From assembly GCF_016862935.1 (NCBI RefSeq), contig NZ_BONX01000011.1:107970-171969 (forward strand): a stretch of 64,000 nt of DNA, written 5' to 3'. Source of the stretch: Plantactinospora mayteni. GTDB taxonomy: Bacteria; Actinomycetota; Actinomycetes; Mycobacteriales; Micromonosporaceae. A program made the position numbers and the translations under genes. Numbering within the stretch: the stretch's first letter is position 1; every line of letters starts with the position of its first letter. Positions 35,849 through 45,376 of this stretch are shown here, piece after piece. The notes below the pieces were generated by a model that searched no databases, was not told the origin of the DNA, and worked only from the letters and a program-made list of their open reading frames with translations.

Positions 35849-35949
35849 CCTCCCGCAGCTCCGGGCGCTCCCGGGGACGCCGCTGGGGCCGGCCCGCAGA
35901 TCGTCGTCACTCGGCGACGTCGGGTCGGCGGCTACGCCACGGCCGCCGG

Positions 35950-38900
35950 CTACTCGACCGGGTCGTTCTCGGGCGGCTCGGTGGTGGCCGACCTCAGCGC
36001 CCGTTCGAACCGAACGCGCAGCGCCGGCCAGCCCTCGAGGAGTCCGGCCGTCTCCAGCGGAGTCAGCGCGGTCCTCACCTCGCGCGTCATCCCCGCTTCG
36101 ACGAGTCGTACGAGCACCTCGGCCGCGAGCTTCTCGTCGCCGCTGCCGTACTTCCGCAGCGCCTTCGCGAGCAGCCCACCGAGTCGACGGTCGACTCCCC
36201 TGGATCCGGCCAGCAGCGTGAGCCCGCACCGCAGCAGCCGATCGCGGTGCTCGCGATGTACGCCCCTACCCACCATCTCCTCGAGCACGTTAACGGCCAG
36301 GTGCGGCGGTAGTTCGACGTCACCGGCCAGTCGGTCGAGCAGAAGCCCGAATACCCAGCCCCGATGCTCCTCGTCGATCACGTCCAGCAGCCCGGCGAGC
36401 CGGAGGTAGCAGTCCCGGCGCTCCGTCGCCTCGCCGACCGCGACCGGTGCGGCGAGGAAGGTCAGGAGTTCGTACACCAGCGAGGTGGCCGCCGAGGCGG
36501 GTCCCACCAGGAAGCCGTTGATCCCGTGGCCCAGCGACGCCGCCGGTTCGAGCGCGTGCACCAGCACGTCGTCGTCGATCCCGCACCGGAAGTACGCCCG
36601 CCGCGCCACCAGCTCCCAGGACTGTCCGCCCCGGTTGAACGTCGCCAAGGCCACTTCCCCGGGCAGCACGATGTCGTACGTCCAGAGCGGATCGACGGAC
36701 GGTACGCCCGCCTCGGCCGGATCGGCCACCAGGTGCAGCGAGATGTCCCGGCTGCCGTCCCCGGCCCGGACCCGGTCGAGCGCCAGCGCGCCCACCAGGC
36801 TGCTCCAGTCCTCGGAGCCGAGCTGCGACTGCCAGAGCAGGGTCTCCCGATGCCAGACCGGCACCACGTTCCGGTCCGGATAGAGGCGGCTGACCCGCAA
36901 CGTGCCGGCAGCGCAGACGGTCAGCAGCAGCAGGTTGGCGCTGTACGCGGCATGCCGCGCCGGCACCGGCAGCCCGCGCGGCTGGTACGAGTCGAACTGC
37001 CGGGCCAGCCGGGTGTGGTGGGCGGCCCGGAACAGCCGGACCAGCAGGTCCACCAGGGCCTCCCGGCGCTGCGCGGCGGCCGTCGACATGAGGCCACGGA
37101 GGAAGCCCAGGATCGGCGCCCGCCCGCTCAGCGCCGCATAGGAGAGCAGCGCGTGCAGCAGGTCGTCGTCGGCCGGCCCGCCCCGCAGCGGCATCATCGT
37201 GGCTGCCTCCCGGGCCGCGATGTCGGTCAACACCTGCCAGGTGAACCGGGCGACCAGGAATTCGCCGAAGGTGGCGTGCAGGAACTCGTACGTCTCCAGT
37301 TGCTGGTCGTCGCGGAGCGCACGCGACCGGTGGACGAAGAAGAACCGGCCGATCACGATCTCGGCCTGCCGAAGCGGAGCCCGCAGTTCGGCGTCGACGC
37401 CGGGTGCGGGAACGGGGCCGAAGAGGGCCAGCAGATCGTTGTCCAGTTCGGCTTCGCTGACCCATTGGGCATTCCGGTTGAACATCGCGAAGGCGACCAC
37501 CGACAGCCGGCGCAACTCCGCCTCGACGGCATGCTCCAAATCGTGCTCAGGCAGCCCGCGGCGGTGCTTGACCACCTCACGGCGGGCGAACCTGCGCAGC
37601 AGCCGCTCGTAGAGTTCGTCCTGCCGCAACACGCCCGCCGAGCGCAGGGCGTTGTCGTCCGCGTCGTAGAGGGCCAGCATCAGCAGCAGCAACGGCTGCT
37701 CGGCCAGTTCACCGTGGGCGAGCACGGTCGACAGGTCCAACGGGGCAACGCCCCGAGCGGCGAACTCCTGCGCGTTGACCCTGTTCCAGTTGGCCAGCCA
37801 GACGGCCACCCGGGGCTCGTCGAACGGCTCCAGCCGGAGCGCGACGGTCCCCTCGGGCGCACGGGCCCGATCGGCCACGCTGGTCCGGCTCGTCACCACG
37901 ACCACCAGCGGCCGGTCCTGGTCGGCCTCCCGGCGCTGGAACGCCGCCACCTTGACCAGGTAGTCGGTCTGAGCGACCCCGGTCGCCTGGAGCAGTTCGT
38001 CGAAGCCGTCGAGCACGATCACCGGCAGGGCGTCGCCGGCCGAGCGGACCAGCGCGGGCCAGTCCAGCCGCTCGCCGGTGGCCTTGCGGACCGCGTACTC
38101 GATCTGGTCCTGTAGGTCGGCCGTGGACGGCATGTCCCGGACCACCAGCCGGACCGGCAGGAAGTCGGCGGCCGGCAGCCGGGCGGCGAGCACCCGGGTG
38201 AGGACGGACTTCCCGGAGCCGGGCTGACCGAGCACCAGCAACGGCGCCTCGACCGCCCGGGGATTGGTGAGATATCCGGTGAGGAACTCGGACAGGTCGT
38301 CCCGTACGGGTTGCTCGGCCCACCAGGACTCCTCGCTGGGCCGGGCCGCCGGACCGAGTTCGGCGATCCGGTACAGCGGGGGCACGTAACCCGCACCGAG
38401 GGTCGGTACCCGGATGCCGGCCGGCACGTCGCCGGACTCGACGACCGGGCGAGCCAACTCGGCCGCGTACGCCCGGGTCAGCCCGGAGCGCCGCTCGGAC
38501 GGCAGCCGCCCGGCGGTGGCCTCCGTGAGCAGCCGTTCCAGGTCGGCCAACGCGGCGGCCACCTCCCGTACCTCGGCCCGGGTGCCGGCGTGCTCGCGCA
38601 GTACGGCCCAGAACGACACCTCTGGAAACTCGGCGGCGAGCCGGCCGAACAGTTCCTGGTGCCGCTCCTGGGCCCGGCCCGGCAGCGCGCGCAGGGCCTC
38701 CTCGAACGCCCCCCGCTGGGACCAGACGAGCCCATCCCAGACGGCAAGCCCGTTGACGAACCTCTGCATCCCGTCCGCGGTCGTGGCGTAGTACTCACCG
38801 AGCATCGCCTGGAACAGGTCGTACGGCTGGTGTGGTCCGGGCACCGGCACCCCGTCCGCGAAGAGGCTGCCCAGCAGGGACTCGTCCGTCCGGCCCGCCC

Positions 38901-39258
38901 CGACGATCGCCTTCTGCTCCCACTTCGTCAGTTTCAGATCCTGGAACCGGAACGGCAGGTCCGCCTCCGCGAACGCCTCGAAGAAGGCCGTGACCACGAG
39001 TACCCGGTGTGCCGCGGCGAGCCGCTCCGTCCGGCCGTACCGGGACAGCCCGGAGCGTCGCTCGACGAGTCCGCCGACGAGTTCGTGGCTGAGCCGGATG
39101 AACTCGGCCTTGGCGTCGAAGAGCGAGAGTACGGCCGGCGCCGCCACCGCCGCGCCGAGCAGCGCACCCCCGGTGACCTTGTCCAGCGCGGTCACCACCG
39201 GGCTGCGCGCGCCACCGAGCAACCGGGCGGCGTCGGCGTAACTCAGCGTCCGGGGCAT
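35950..39258 (-). CDS. NACHT NTPase with N-terminal helical domain (STAND, NNH7-like)
   Basis: A large STAND NTPase of 1102 residues. The N-terminal part (PRTLSYADAARLLGG, then an all-helical region to about 300) resembles the NACHT N-terminal helical domain 7 of bacterial NLR-like proteins. The NACHT core has Walker A GQPGSGKS (344-351), Walker B VIVLDGFDE (413-421) and VVVVTSRTS as sensor. The C-terminal half is helical sensor-like sequence without obvious LRR or TPR repeats. Bacterial NACHT proteins are known or proposed phage-defence or self-killing switches. ATG 39258 has AGGAG eight bases upstream. It stands alone and is convergent with the LD-carboxypeptidase gene. The defence role is inferred from family. 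Confidence 0.82.
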   Translation of the reverse strand: MPRTLSYADAARLLGGARSPVVTALDKVTGGALLGAAVAAPAVLSLFDAKAEFIRLSHELVGGLVERRSGLSRYGRTERLAAAHRVLVVTAFFEAFAEADLPFRFQDLKLTKWEQKAIVGAGRTDESLLGSLFADGVPVPGPHQPYDLFQAMLGEYYATTADGMQRFVNGLAVWDGLVWSQRGAFEEALRALPGRAQERHQELFGRLAAEFPEVSFWAVLREHAGTRAEVREVAAALADLERLLTEATAGRLPSERRSGLTRAYAAELARPVVESGDVPAGIRVPTLGAGYVPPLYRIAELGPAARPSEESWWAEQPVRDDLSEFLTGYLTNPRAVEAPLLVLGQPGSGKSVLTRVLAARLPAADFLPVRLVVRDMPSTADLQDQIEYAVRKATGERLDWPALVRSAGDALPVIVLDGFDELLQATGVAQTDYLVKVAAFQRREADQDRPLVVVVTSRTSVADRARAPEGTVALRLEPFDEPRVAVWLANWNRVNAQEFAARGVAPLDLSTVLAHGELAEQPLLLLMLALYDADDNALRSAGVLRQDELYERLLRRFARREVVKHRRGLPEHDLEHAVEAELRRLSVVAFAMFNRNAQWVSEAELDNDLLALFGPVPAPGVDAELRAPLRQAEIVIGRFFFVHRSRALRDDQQLETYEFLHATFGEFLVARFTWQVLTDIAAREAATMMPLRGGPADDDLLHALLSYAALSGRAPILGFLRGLMSTAAAQRREALVDLLVRLFRAAHHTRLARQFDSYQPRGLPVPARHAAYSANLLLLTVCAAGTLRVSRLYPDRNVVPVWHRETLLWQSQLGSEDWSSLVGALALDRVRAGDGSRDISLHLVADPAEAGVPSVDPLWTYDIVLPGEVALATFNRGGQSWELVARRAYFRCGIDDDVLVHALEPAASLGHGINGFLVGPASAATSLVYELLTFLAAPVAVGEATERRDCYLRLAGLLDVIDEEHRGWVFGLLLDRLAGDVELPPHLAVNVLEEMVGRGVHREHRDRLLRCGLTLLAGSRGVDRRLGGLLAKALRKYGSGDEKLAAEVLVRLVEAGMTREVRTALTPLETAGLLEGWPALRVRFERALRSATTEPPENDPVE

Positions 39259-39534
39259 TCGGCAGCTCCTGTCCGTCGGGATCTCACCGGGTACAAGCTT
39301 GGCGGTAGCGGACAACCGGCGGTAGTGGGCACGGACTGTCGGGAACGAGCGCGAAGCAGCAGGAAAGATGGTCGATCCCGGGGACGACTCTCAGTCGACT
39401 GCCAGCCGGGCTGGCGATTCCCAGCCGGCTGACAGCCGCGTCGCAAGGACCGCACAGCGTGGTGCCGCATGGTGGGGCGGGCCGACAGGCAGCACGCGCC
39501 GTAGCGGCGTACACACCCAGGGAGGGACATCAGC

Positions 39535-40110
39535 ATGAGCAGTCTGTTTTCGCGGAAGCGGGTCGTCGGTGGCCTGGTGGCCGCCGGAGTACTCACGGTG
39601 GGTCTCGCGGCTCCGGCCGTCGCGTTCGCCGAGGACGGGACCACGCCGGCGCCGACCCCGTCGACCTCGTCGGACAGCGGCACGACCGCTCCCGAGCAGG
39701 ACAAGCGCGGGGCCGAACAGCGCGGCAAGCTGGCCGAGCAACTCGCCGAGGAACTGGGCGTGCCGCAGGACAAGGTCGAGGCGGCACTGGCGAAGATCAA
39801 GGAGCAGCACCGGGCCGAGTGGAAGGAAAGGGCCGAACAGCGGGGTGAACAGAGAGGCGGGCAGCGGGGTGAGGGCAAGCCCGACGCGCAGTCGAAGGCC
39901 GACCGGGAGGCCATGCTGAAGGAGCGGCTCGACAAGGCGGTCTCGGACGGCAAGCTGACCCAGGAGCAGGCCGACGCCATCCTCGCGGCGGTCAAGGCGG
40001 GCGTCTTCCCGGCCTTCGGCGGCGGGCACGGTTGGGGTGGCCCGAAGCACGGCGGCCCGGCCGGTGCGCCGGCGGACGGCGGCGAGTCGGACATGCCGGC
40101 CACGAAGTAG
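39535..40110 (+). CDS. Secreted helical protein with charged repeats
   Basis: A 191-residue exported protein. The signal peptide covers about 1-32 (KRVVGGLVAAGVLTVGLAAPAVAFA). Mature residues start with a Thr/Ser/Pro stretch, then two helical repeats of a calcium- or hydrophobic-ligand-type fold (QLAEELGVPQDKVEAALAKIKEQ and LDKAVSDGKLTQEQADAILAAVKAG), and a Gly/His/Pro-rich tail. Similar small secreted proteins with a GKLTQEQADAI motif are common in Gram-positive bacteria, but no function is established. ATG 39535 follows GGGAGGG. The 276-bp upstream region shows only a promoter-like stretch and a few CAGCCGG inverted repeats. Confidence 0.8.
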   Translation: MSSLFSRKRVVGGLVAAGVLTVGLAAPAVAFAEDGTTPAPTPSTSSDSGTTAPEQDKRGAEQRGKLAEQLAEELGVPQDKVEAALAKIKEQHRAEWKERAEQRGEQRGGQRGEGKPDAQSKADREAMLKERLDKAVSDGKLTQEQADAILAAVKAGVFPAFGGGHGWGGPKHGGPAGAPADGGESDMPATK

Positions 40111-40170
40111 TACTCCGGCCACCCGGGTCGCGCGCACCGTGTGGGCGCGCGGCCCGGACCGCCGGTCCGG

Positions 40171-40596
40171 TCAGGCGATGCAGGCGCAGACGATGAGCGC
40201 GGCCCCGAAGTGGGTGGCGGCGCTGACCCGGGCGGCAGGGTGCGGCTCGTCGGCGCAGATCACCTCGCCGAGCCTGCCGGGGGTGAGCCAGTCGAGCACC
40301 AGGAAGCCGAGCGCCATGACGCCGAGGCCGATCACTCCGAACAGGACGGTCGAGGCGAGACCCTTGGTGAAGTCGGTGTAGCTGGTCAGGATCGCCGTGA
40401 AGACGATGGCGGCGATGCCGAGTTGGTTGGCGAGCAGCAGCAACGCGGCGTTGGCGTTGCGGCGTACCCAGATCAGCTCGCGCAGCCGGCCCGGGGTGAG
40501 AAGGTCGACCAGCCCGAAGCCCGCGGCCATCAAGGCGATGCCGACCGCGCCGAACACGATGCTCTGCCAGGCTCCCACGAGCAGGTCCTCGACCAC
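40171..40596 (-). CDS. DUF350 membrane protein
   Basis: A 141-residue DUF350 protein with four membrane helices formed by two internal repeats. Each repeat has GFGLVDLLTPGRLRELI or GFLVLDWLTPGRLGEVI. DUF350 proteins are uncharacterised inner-membrane proteins, sometimes tied to membrane-potential or stress functions. GTG 40596 has GGGAG seven bases upstream. It lies close behind glnA2 on the same strand, 135 nt apart. Confidence 0.88.
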   Translation of the reverse strand: MVEDLLVGAWQSIVFGAVGIALMAAGFGLVDLLTPGRLRELIWVRRNANAALLLLANQLGIAAIVFTAILTSYTDFTKGLASTVLFGVIGLGVMALGFLVLDWLTPGRLGEVICADEPHPAARVSAATHFGAALIVCACIA

Positions 40597-40731
40597 CGAC
40601 TGTCTCCCATCGGGTGTGGGCGGCCGTACGAGGGGGGCCGCGTCGTCAGGGACGATAACGCGGCCCGACAACAGCGGCTGATAACGCGGCCCGACAACAG
40701 CGGCTGACCCCTGCCCCGGAGCGCCTGCCGA

Positions 40732-42084
40732 CTAGAGCAGACCCAGGTAGCGCTGCCGCTCGTAGGGGGTGACCTCGCGGCGGTACTGCTCCCACTCGGC
40801 GCGCTTGTTGCGCAGGAAGAAGTCGAAGACGTGCTCGCCGAGCACCTCGGCGACCAGTTCCGAGCCGGCCATCACATCGATCGCCTCGGCGAGGTTCTCC
40901 GGGAGCGACTCGTACCCCATCGCCTTGCGCTCGGCGTTGGAGAGCGACCAGACGTCGTCCTCGGCACCCGGCGGCAGCTCGTAGCCCTCCTCGATGCCCT
41001 TGAGTCCGGCACCGAGCAGCACCGCGAACGCCAGGTAGGGGTTGGTCGCCGAGTCCGGCGAGCGGACCTCGACCCGGGCCGAGTTCGGCTTGCCGTACGC
41101 GGGCACCCGGACCAGCGCCGAGCGGTTCAGGTGCCCCCAGCAGACGTACGCCGGGGACTCGGTGATCCGGTCCGGCAGCGCCTGCGGGAAGAGCCGCTTG
41201 TAGGAGTTGACCCACTGGTTGGTGACCGCCGTGTATTCCCGGGCGTGCGTGAGCAGCCCGGCGATGAAGGCGCGGCCGACCTTGGAGAGCTTCATCGGGT
41301 CGCCGGCGTCGTGGAACGCGTTCCGCTCCCCCTCGAACAGCGACAGGTGGGTGTGCATCCCGCTGCCCGGCTGGTCGGTGAAGGGCTTCGGCATGAAGCT
41401 GGCGCGTACCCCGGTGGAGAGCGCCACCTCCTTGACCATGTGCCGGAAGGTCATGATGTTGTCGGCCGTGGTGAGCGCGTCGGCGTAGCGCAGGTCGATC
41501 TCCTGCTGGCCGGGCGCGACCTCGTGGTGGCTGAACTCCACCGAGATGCCGATCCGCTCCAGCGCCAGCACGGCCTGCCGGCGGAAGTCCCGGGCGACCG
41601 CGTGGGTGGTGTGCTCGAAGTAGCCGCCGTCGTCGACCGGGACCGGCACCGAGCCGTCGTTGGGGCCGTTCTCCAGCAGGAAGAACTCGATCTCCGGGTG
41701 GGTGTAGAAGGTGAAGCCCTTCTCGGCGGCCCGGGACAGCGCCCGGCGCAGCACGTGCCGCGGGTCGGCCCAGGACGGGCTGCCGTCGGGGAGCAGGATG
41801 TCGCAGAACATCCGGGCGCTCTCGCCGGAGACCCCGCCCTCGAACGGGAAGACCTGGAAGGTGGTGGGGTCGGGCATCGCCACCATGTCCGACTCGAAGA
41901 CCCGGGCGAAGCCCTCGATGGCGGAGCCGTCGAAGCCGATCCCCTCGTCGAAGGCCGCCTCCAGCTCGGCGGGGGCCACCGAGACGCTCTTCAGCGTGCC
42001 GAGCACGTCGGTGAACCACAGCCGGACGAATCGGATGTCACGCTCTTCCAGCGTGCGGAGCACGAACTCCTGCTGACGGTCCAC
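40732..42084 (-). CDS. glnA2: Glutamine synthetase family protein GlnA2
   Basis: A second glutamine-synthetase-fold enzyme of 450 residues. The N terminus (DRQQEFVLRTLEERDIRFVRLWFTDVLG) and the GIGFDGSAIEGFARV loop are typical of the actinobacterial GlnA2 group. The metal and ATP regions are present (HPEIEFFLLEN, PGSGMHTHLSLF). It lacks the LYDLPPEE adenylylation tyrosine and has YELPPGAEDDVWSLS instead, so GlnE should not modify it. Some actinobacterial homologues are gamma-glutamylpolyamine synthetases or serve other non-assimilatory roles. GTG 42084 follows GAGGGG; GTG 42099 is possible. A GTTAC-n6-GTTAC element upstream suggests GlnR control. Confidence 0.92.
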   Translation of the reverse strand: MDRQQEFVLRTLEERDIRFVRLWFTDVLGTLKSVSVAPAELEAAFDEGIGFDGSAIEGFARVFESDMVAMPDPTTFQVFPFEGGVSGESARMFCDILLPDGSPSWADPRHVLRRALSRAAEKGFTFYTHPEIEFFLLENGPNDGSVPVPVDDGGYFEHTTHAVARDFRRQAVLALERIGISVEFSHHEVAPGQQEIDLRYADALTTADNIMTFRHMVKEVALSTGVRASFMPKPFTDQPGSGMHTHLSLFEGERNAFHDAGDPMKLSKVGRAFIAGLLTHAREYTAVTNQWVNSYKRLFPQALPDRITESPAYVCWGHLNRSALVRVPAYGKPNSARVEVRSPDSATNPYLAFAVLLGAGLKGIEEGYELPPGAEDDVWSLSNAERKAMGYESLPENLAEAIDVMAGSELVAEVLGEHVFDFFLRNKRAEWEQYRREVTPYERQRYLGLL

Positions 42085-42158
42085 CTCAACCCCTCGCACA
42101 CTCTGTTCGGACCGGCCCAGCCGGCGCGCGGCCTAGCGGTCCAGTCTTCACCGGTTCC

Positions 42159-42174
42159 GTTACGCAGACGTTAC
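42159..42174 (-). promoter_or_regulatory. GlnR-like box upstream of glnA2
   Basis: GTTAC at 42159-42163 and 42170-42174 are separated by six bases. Read towards glnA2 this is GTAAC-n6-GTAAC, close to the gTnAC-n6 half-site spacing, about 75-90 nt before the start. Confidence 0.5.
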
Positions 42175-42449
42175 GTGAACTAGACCGCAACCAATGCGCG
42201 GGGTGGCACAGCCAACGTGCTTACTGGGCGTTCGTCCCGAAGATAGCTCCGAGACCGGCTTCGGCGCCCGCCGGGCAGCCGCGGACCGACCACACGGCGG
42301 AGTACCGGTGGTACGAGCATCGCCCGGATCCGGACCGGTCGGCGCCGGTCGGCGGTGCCCGCCCGTACCGGACCAGGGGTGAGCGCCACCACGGTCGGCG
42401 CCTCCCGGCGCACCGGGCCGGACGGGACCGGCTGCGGCAAGATGGAGTC

Positions 42450-44234
42450 ATGCCGACCTTGCGCATCGCCCTGGCCCAGGTCAACCCCACCGTCGGCGAC
42501 GTCGCCGGCAACGCGGCCCTGATCCGGGAGCGGTCCCGGGAGGCCGCCGGAGCCGGCGCGCACCTCGCGGTCTTCCCGGAGATGGTGCTGACCGGATATC
42601 CGGTCGAGGACCTGGTCTTCCGGGACTCCTTCGTCGCCGCCTCCCGGGCCACCCTCGACCAGCTCGCCGCCGACCTCTCCGCCGACGGGCTCGGCGGGCT
42701 CCCGGTGCTGGTCGGCTACCTCGACGCCGACGGCCCGGCCAGCGCCAACGCCGAGGCCACCCCGAGCCGGGGCCCCCGCAACGCGCTCGCCGTCCTGCAC
42801 GGCGGGCGGGTGGTGGCCCGCTACTTCAAGCACCACCTGCCCAACTACGGGGTCTTCGACGAGGACCGCTACTTCGTGCCGGGCGACACCCTGACGGTGG
42901 TCCGGATCGGCGGGGTCGACGTCGCGCTGACCATCTGCGAGGACCTGTGGCAGGCCGGCGGTCCGTTCACGGCCGCCCGCCGCGCCGGGGTCGGGCTGGT
43001 CGTCAACATCAACGGCTCGCCGTACGAGTTGAACAAGGACGACGTACGCCTGCCGCTGGTCCGCCGCCGGGCCGCCGAGGCCGAGGCGACGGTGGCGTAC
43101 GTCAACACGGTCGGCGGGCAGGACGAGCTGGTCTTCGACGGCGACTCGATGATCGTGGCCGCCGACGGCACCCTGCTGGCCCGCGCCCCGCAGTTCGTCG
43201 AGTACCTGCTGCTGCACGACCTCGACCTGCCCGAGGGCCGCGCCGACGCGTCCACCGGCACCGAGCCGGCGCGACCGGTGCCGGCCGGTTCCCCGGAGGA
43301 CCTGGCCATCACCCGGGTCCGGGTCAGCGACGGACTGCCCGCCCCGGCCGGCCCCCGGGCCACCGGCGGGGTCACCGAGCCGGTGGTCGACGAGGGCGAG
43401 GTCTGGCAGGCCCTGGTGCTGGGGCTGCGCGACTACGTCGACAAGAACGGCTTCCGCTCGGTGGTGCTCGGCCTCTCCGGCGGCATCGACTCCTCGCTGG
43501 TCGCCGCGATCGCGGTGGACGCGCTCGGCCCGGAGCGGGTGGTCGGGGTCTCGATGCCGAGCCAGCACTCCTCGGAGCACTCCCGGGACGATGCCGCCGA
43601 CCTGGCCAAGCGGACCGGCCTGGACTACCGGGTCGAGCCGATCCAGCCGATGGTCGACGGCTTCCTGGCCAACCTGTCGCTCTCCGGCATGTCGGTGGAG
43701 AACCTCCAGGCCCGGGTACGCGGGGTGCTGCTGATGGCACTCTCGAACCAGGAGAGCCACCTCGTGCTCACCACCGGCAACAAGAGTGAACTCGCGGTCG
43801 GCTACTCGACCCTCTACGGCGACTCGGTCGGCGGCTTCAACCCGCTCAAGGACGTCTGGAAGAGCCTGGTCTGGAAGCTGGCGAACTGGCGCAACACGGA
43901 GGCGGCCCGGCGCGGCGAGACGCCGCCGATCCCGGAGAACTCGATCCGGAAGCCGCCGAGCGCCGAACTGAGCCCCGGTCAGCTCGACAGCGACACCCTG
44001 CCGGACTACTCGGTCCTCGACGCGATCCTGGTCGGCTACGTCGACGGCGACCAGGGCCGGGACGACCTGGTCGCGGCCGGGCACGACCCGGAGGTGGTGG
44101 ACCGGGTGCTCCGGATGGTGGACCTCGCCGAATACAAGCGCCGGCAGTCCGCACCCGGCCCGAAGATCTCGATCAAGGCGTTCGGCCGGGACCGCCGACT
44201 GCCGATCACCAACCGCTGGCGGGAGCGGAGCTGA
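42450..44234 (+). CDS. nadE: Glutamine-dependent NAD+ synthase
   Basis: NadE amidates nicotinic acid adenine dinucleotide to NAD+ using glutamine-derived ammonia. The N-terminal nitrilase-like glutaminase has the catalytic triad Glu44, Lys127 and Cys163 (LTICEDLW). The C-terminal synthetase domain has the ATP PP-loop SGGIDSS at 343-349 and [16 protein letters not shown]. The 594-residue length is usual for the two-domain form. ATG 42450 is the only reasonable start. It is divergent from glnA2 with a long, gene-free gap of about 360 bp, and followed by a perfect palindrome. Confidence 0.97.
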   Translation: MPTLRIALAQVNPTVGDVAGNAALIRERSREAAGAGAHLAVFPEMVLTGYPVEDLVFRDSFVAASRATLDQLAADLSADGLGGLPVLVGYLDADGPASANAEATPSRGPRNALAVLHGGRVVARYFKHHLPNYGVFDEDRYFVPGDTLTVVRIGGVDVALTICEDLWQAGGPFTAARRAGVGLVVNINGSPYELNKDDVRLPLVRRRAAEAEATVAYVNTVGGQDELVFDGDSMIVAADGTLLARAPQFVEYLLLHDLDLPEGRADASTGTEPARPVPAGSPEDLAITRVRVSDGLPAPAGPRATGGVTEPVVDEGEVWQALVLGLRDYVDKNGFRSVVLGLSGGIDSSLVAAIAVDALGPERVVGVSMPSQHSSEHSRDDAADLAKRTGLDYRVEPIQPMVDGFLANLSLSGMSVENLQARVRGVLLMALSNQESHLVLTTGNKSELAVGYSTLYGDSVGGFNPLKDVWKSLVWKLANWRNTEAARRGETPPIPENSIRKPPSAELSPGQLDSDTLPDYSVLDAILVGYVDGDQGRDDLVAAGHDPEVVDRVLRMVDLAEYKRRQSAPGPKISIKAFGRDRRLPITNRWRERS

Positions 44235-44352
44235 CCCGCCCGGAGGGTGTGAAAACCTGCACTCTTCCCTGCCGGAGCCGCCCCGGGCGGTGGGACTATC
44301 GGCAGTGCACCTGTTCGACCTGAACCGCGCGGCGCTCACACATCGCGTCCGG

Positions 44353-44377
44353 CCTTGCGGTCCGACGGACCGCAAGG
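44353..44377. promoter_or_regulatory. 25-nt perfect palindrome between nadE and panB
   Basis: CCTTGCGGTCCG (44353-44364), one central base, then its exact reverse complement (44366-44377). It lies 118 nt after the nadE stop and 65 nt before the panB start. It could terminate nadE or serve as an operator or leader structure for panB; there is no U-tract. Confidence 0.6.
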
Positions 44378-44442
44378 GGAGGTGGAAGAGGTTCGGTGAC
44401 CCGGGGACCGCGGACGCGGCCTCGAGGCGAGAGGAGACAACC

Positions 44443-45300
44443 ATGTCCGAGCAGCATCTGGCGTCCGCCCCGGCCGAGGTGGCGACGCTGTACGGCGGTC
44501 CGGCCACCCGACGGGTACGCGCCCGCGACCTGGTCGCCGCCAAGGAGCGCGGCGAGCGGTGGCCGATGCTCACCTCGTACGACCAGTACACTGCCGCGAT
44601 CTTCGAGCAGGCCGGAATTCCGGTACTGCTGGTCGGCGACTCGGCGTCGAACAACGTCTTCGGGCACGAGACGACCCTGCCGGTGACCGTCGACAACCTG
44701 CTCCCGCTGGTCCGCGCGGTGGTACGCGCCACCAGCTACCCGCTGGTCGTCGGCGACCTCCCGTTCGGCTCGTACGAGGAGGGACCGGCCCAGGCGCTCC
44801 GCACCGCCGTACGGTTCATGAAGGAGGGCGGCTGCCACGCGGTGAAGCTGGAAGGCGGCCGGCAGGTGGCGGAGCAGATCCGGGCGATCAACGGGGCCGG
44901 CATCCCGGTGATGGCGCACATCGGCTTCACCCCGCAGCGGGAGCACACCCTCGGCGGCTACCGGGTACAGGGCCGGGGCGACGACGCCGAGGAGGTGATG
45001 GCGGACGCGCTCGCGGTCGCCGAGGCGGGAGCCTTCTCGGTCGTCCTGGAGATGGTGCCGGGCGAGGTGGCCAAGCGGGTCACGCACGAGCTGGCGATCC
45101 CCACCATCGGAATCGGGGCCGGCCCGGACACCGACGCCCAGGTGCTGGTCTGGCAGGACATGGCCGGGCTGCGGTCCGGCCGGATGCCCCGGTTCGTGAA
45201 GCGCTACGCCGACCTGCACGGCACGCTCACCGAGGCGACCCAGCGGTTCGTCGCCGAGGTCCGGGGCGGCGAGTTCCCCACCGCCGAACACACCTTCTGA
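44443..45300 (+). CDS. panB: 3-methyl-2-oxobutanoate hydroxymethyltransferase
   Basis: PanB adds a hydroxymethyl group from methylene-tetrahydrofolate to 2-oxoisovalerate, the first committed step of pantothenate and coenzyme A synthesis. Motifs in order are [32 protein letters not shown] (metal-binding Asp), [32 protein letters not shown] and the C-terminal [18 protein letters not shown]. Length is 285 residues, normal for the family. ATG 44443 has GAGGAG upstream; open codons before it are probably untranslated. Other pan genes are not in the window. Confidence 0.97.
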   Translation: MSEQHLASAPAEVATLYGGPATRRVRARDLVAAKERGERWPMLTSYDQYTAAIFEQAGIPVLLVGDSASNNVFGHETTLPVTVDNLLPLVRAVVRATSYPLVVGDLPFGSYEEGPAQALRTAVRFMKEGGCHAVKLEGGRQVAEQIRAINGAGIPVMAHIGFTPQREHTLGGYRVQGRGDDAEEVMADALAVAEAGAFSVVLEMVPGEVAKRVTHELAIPTIGIGAGPDTDAQVLVWQDMAGLRSGRMPRFVKRYADLHGTLTEATQRFVAEVRGGEFPTAEHTF

Positions 45301-45376
45301 TCCCGTCCTGATCCCCGACCGGTCGTCGGGCGGGCCCGCTGCATCGGCGGCCGCCCGGCGGGCCGGGGAGGCGGGT

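Noticed and set aside
27185..39258. Natural-product gene cluster around the PLP decarboxylase
   Set aside because: Neighbours are core nitrogen and cell-wall genes; no synthase, transporter or tailoring set is present.
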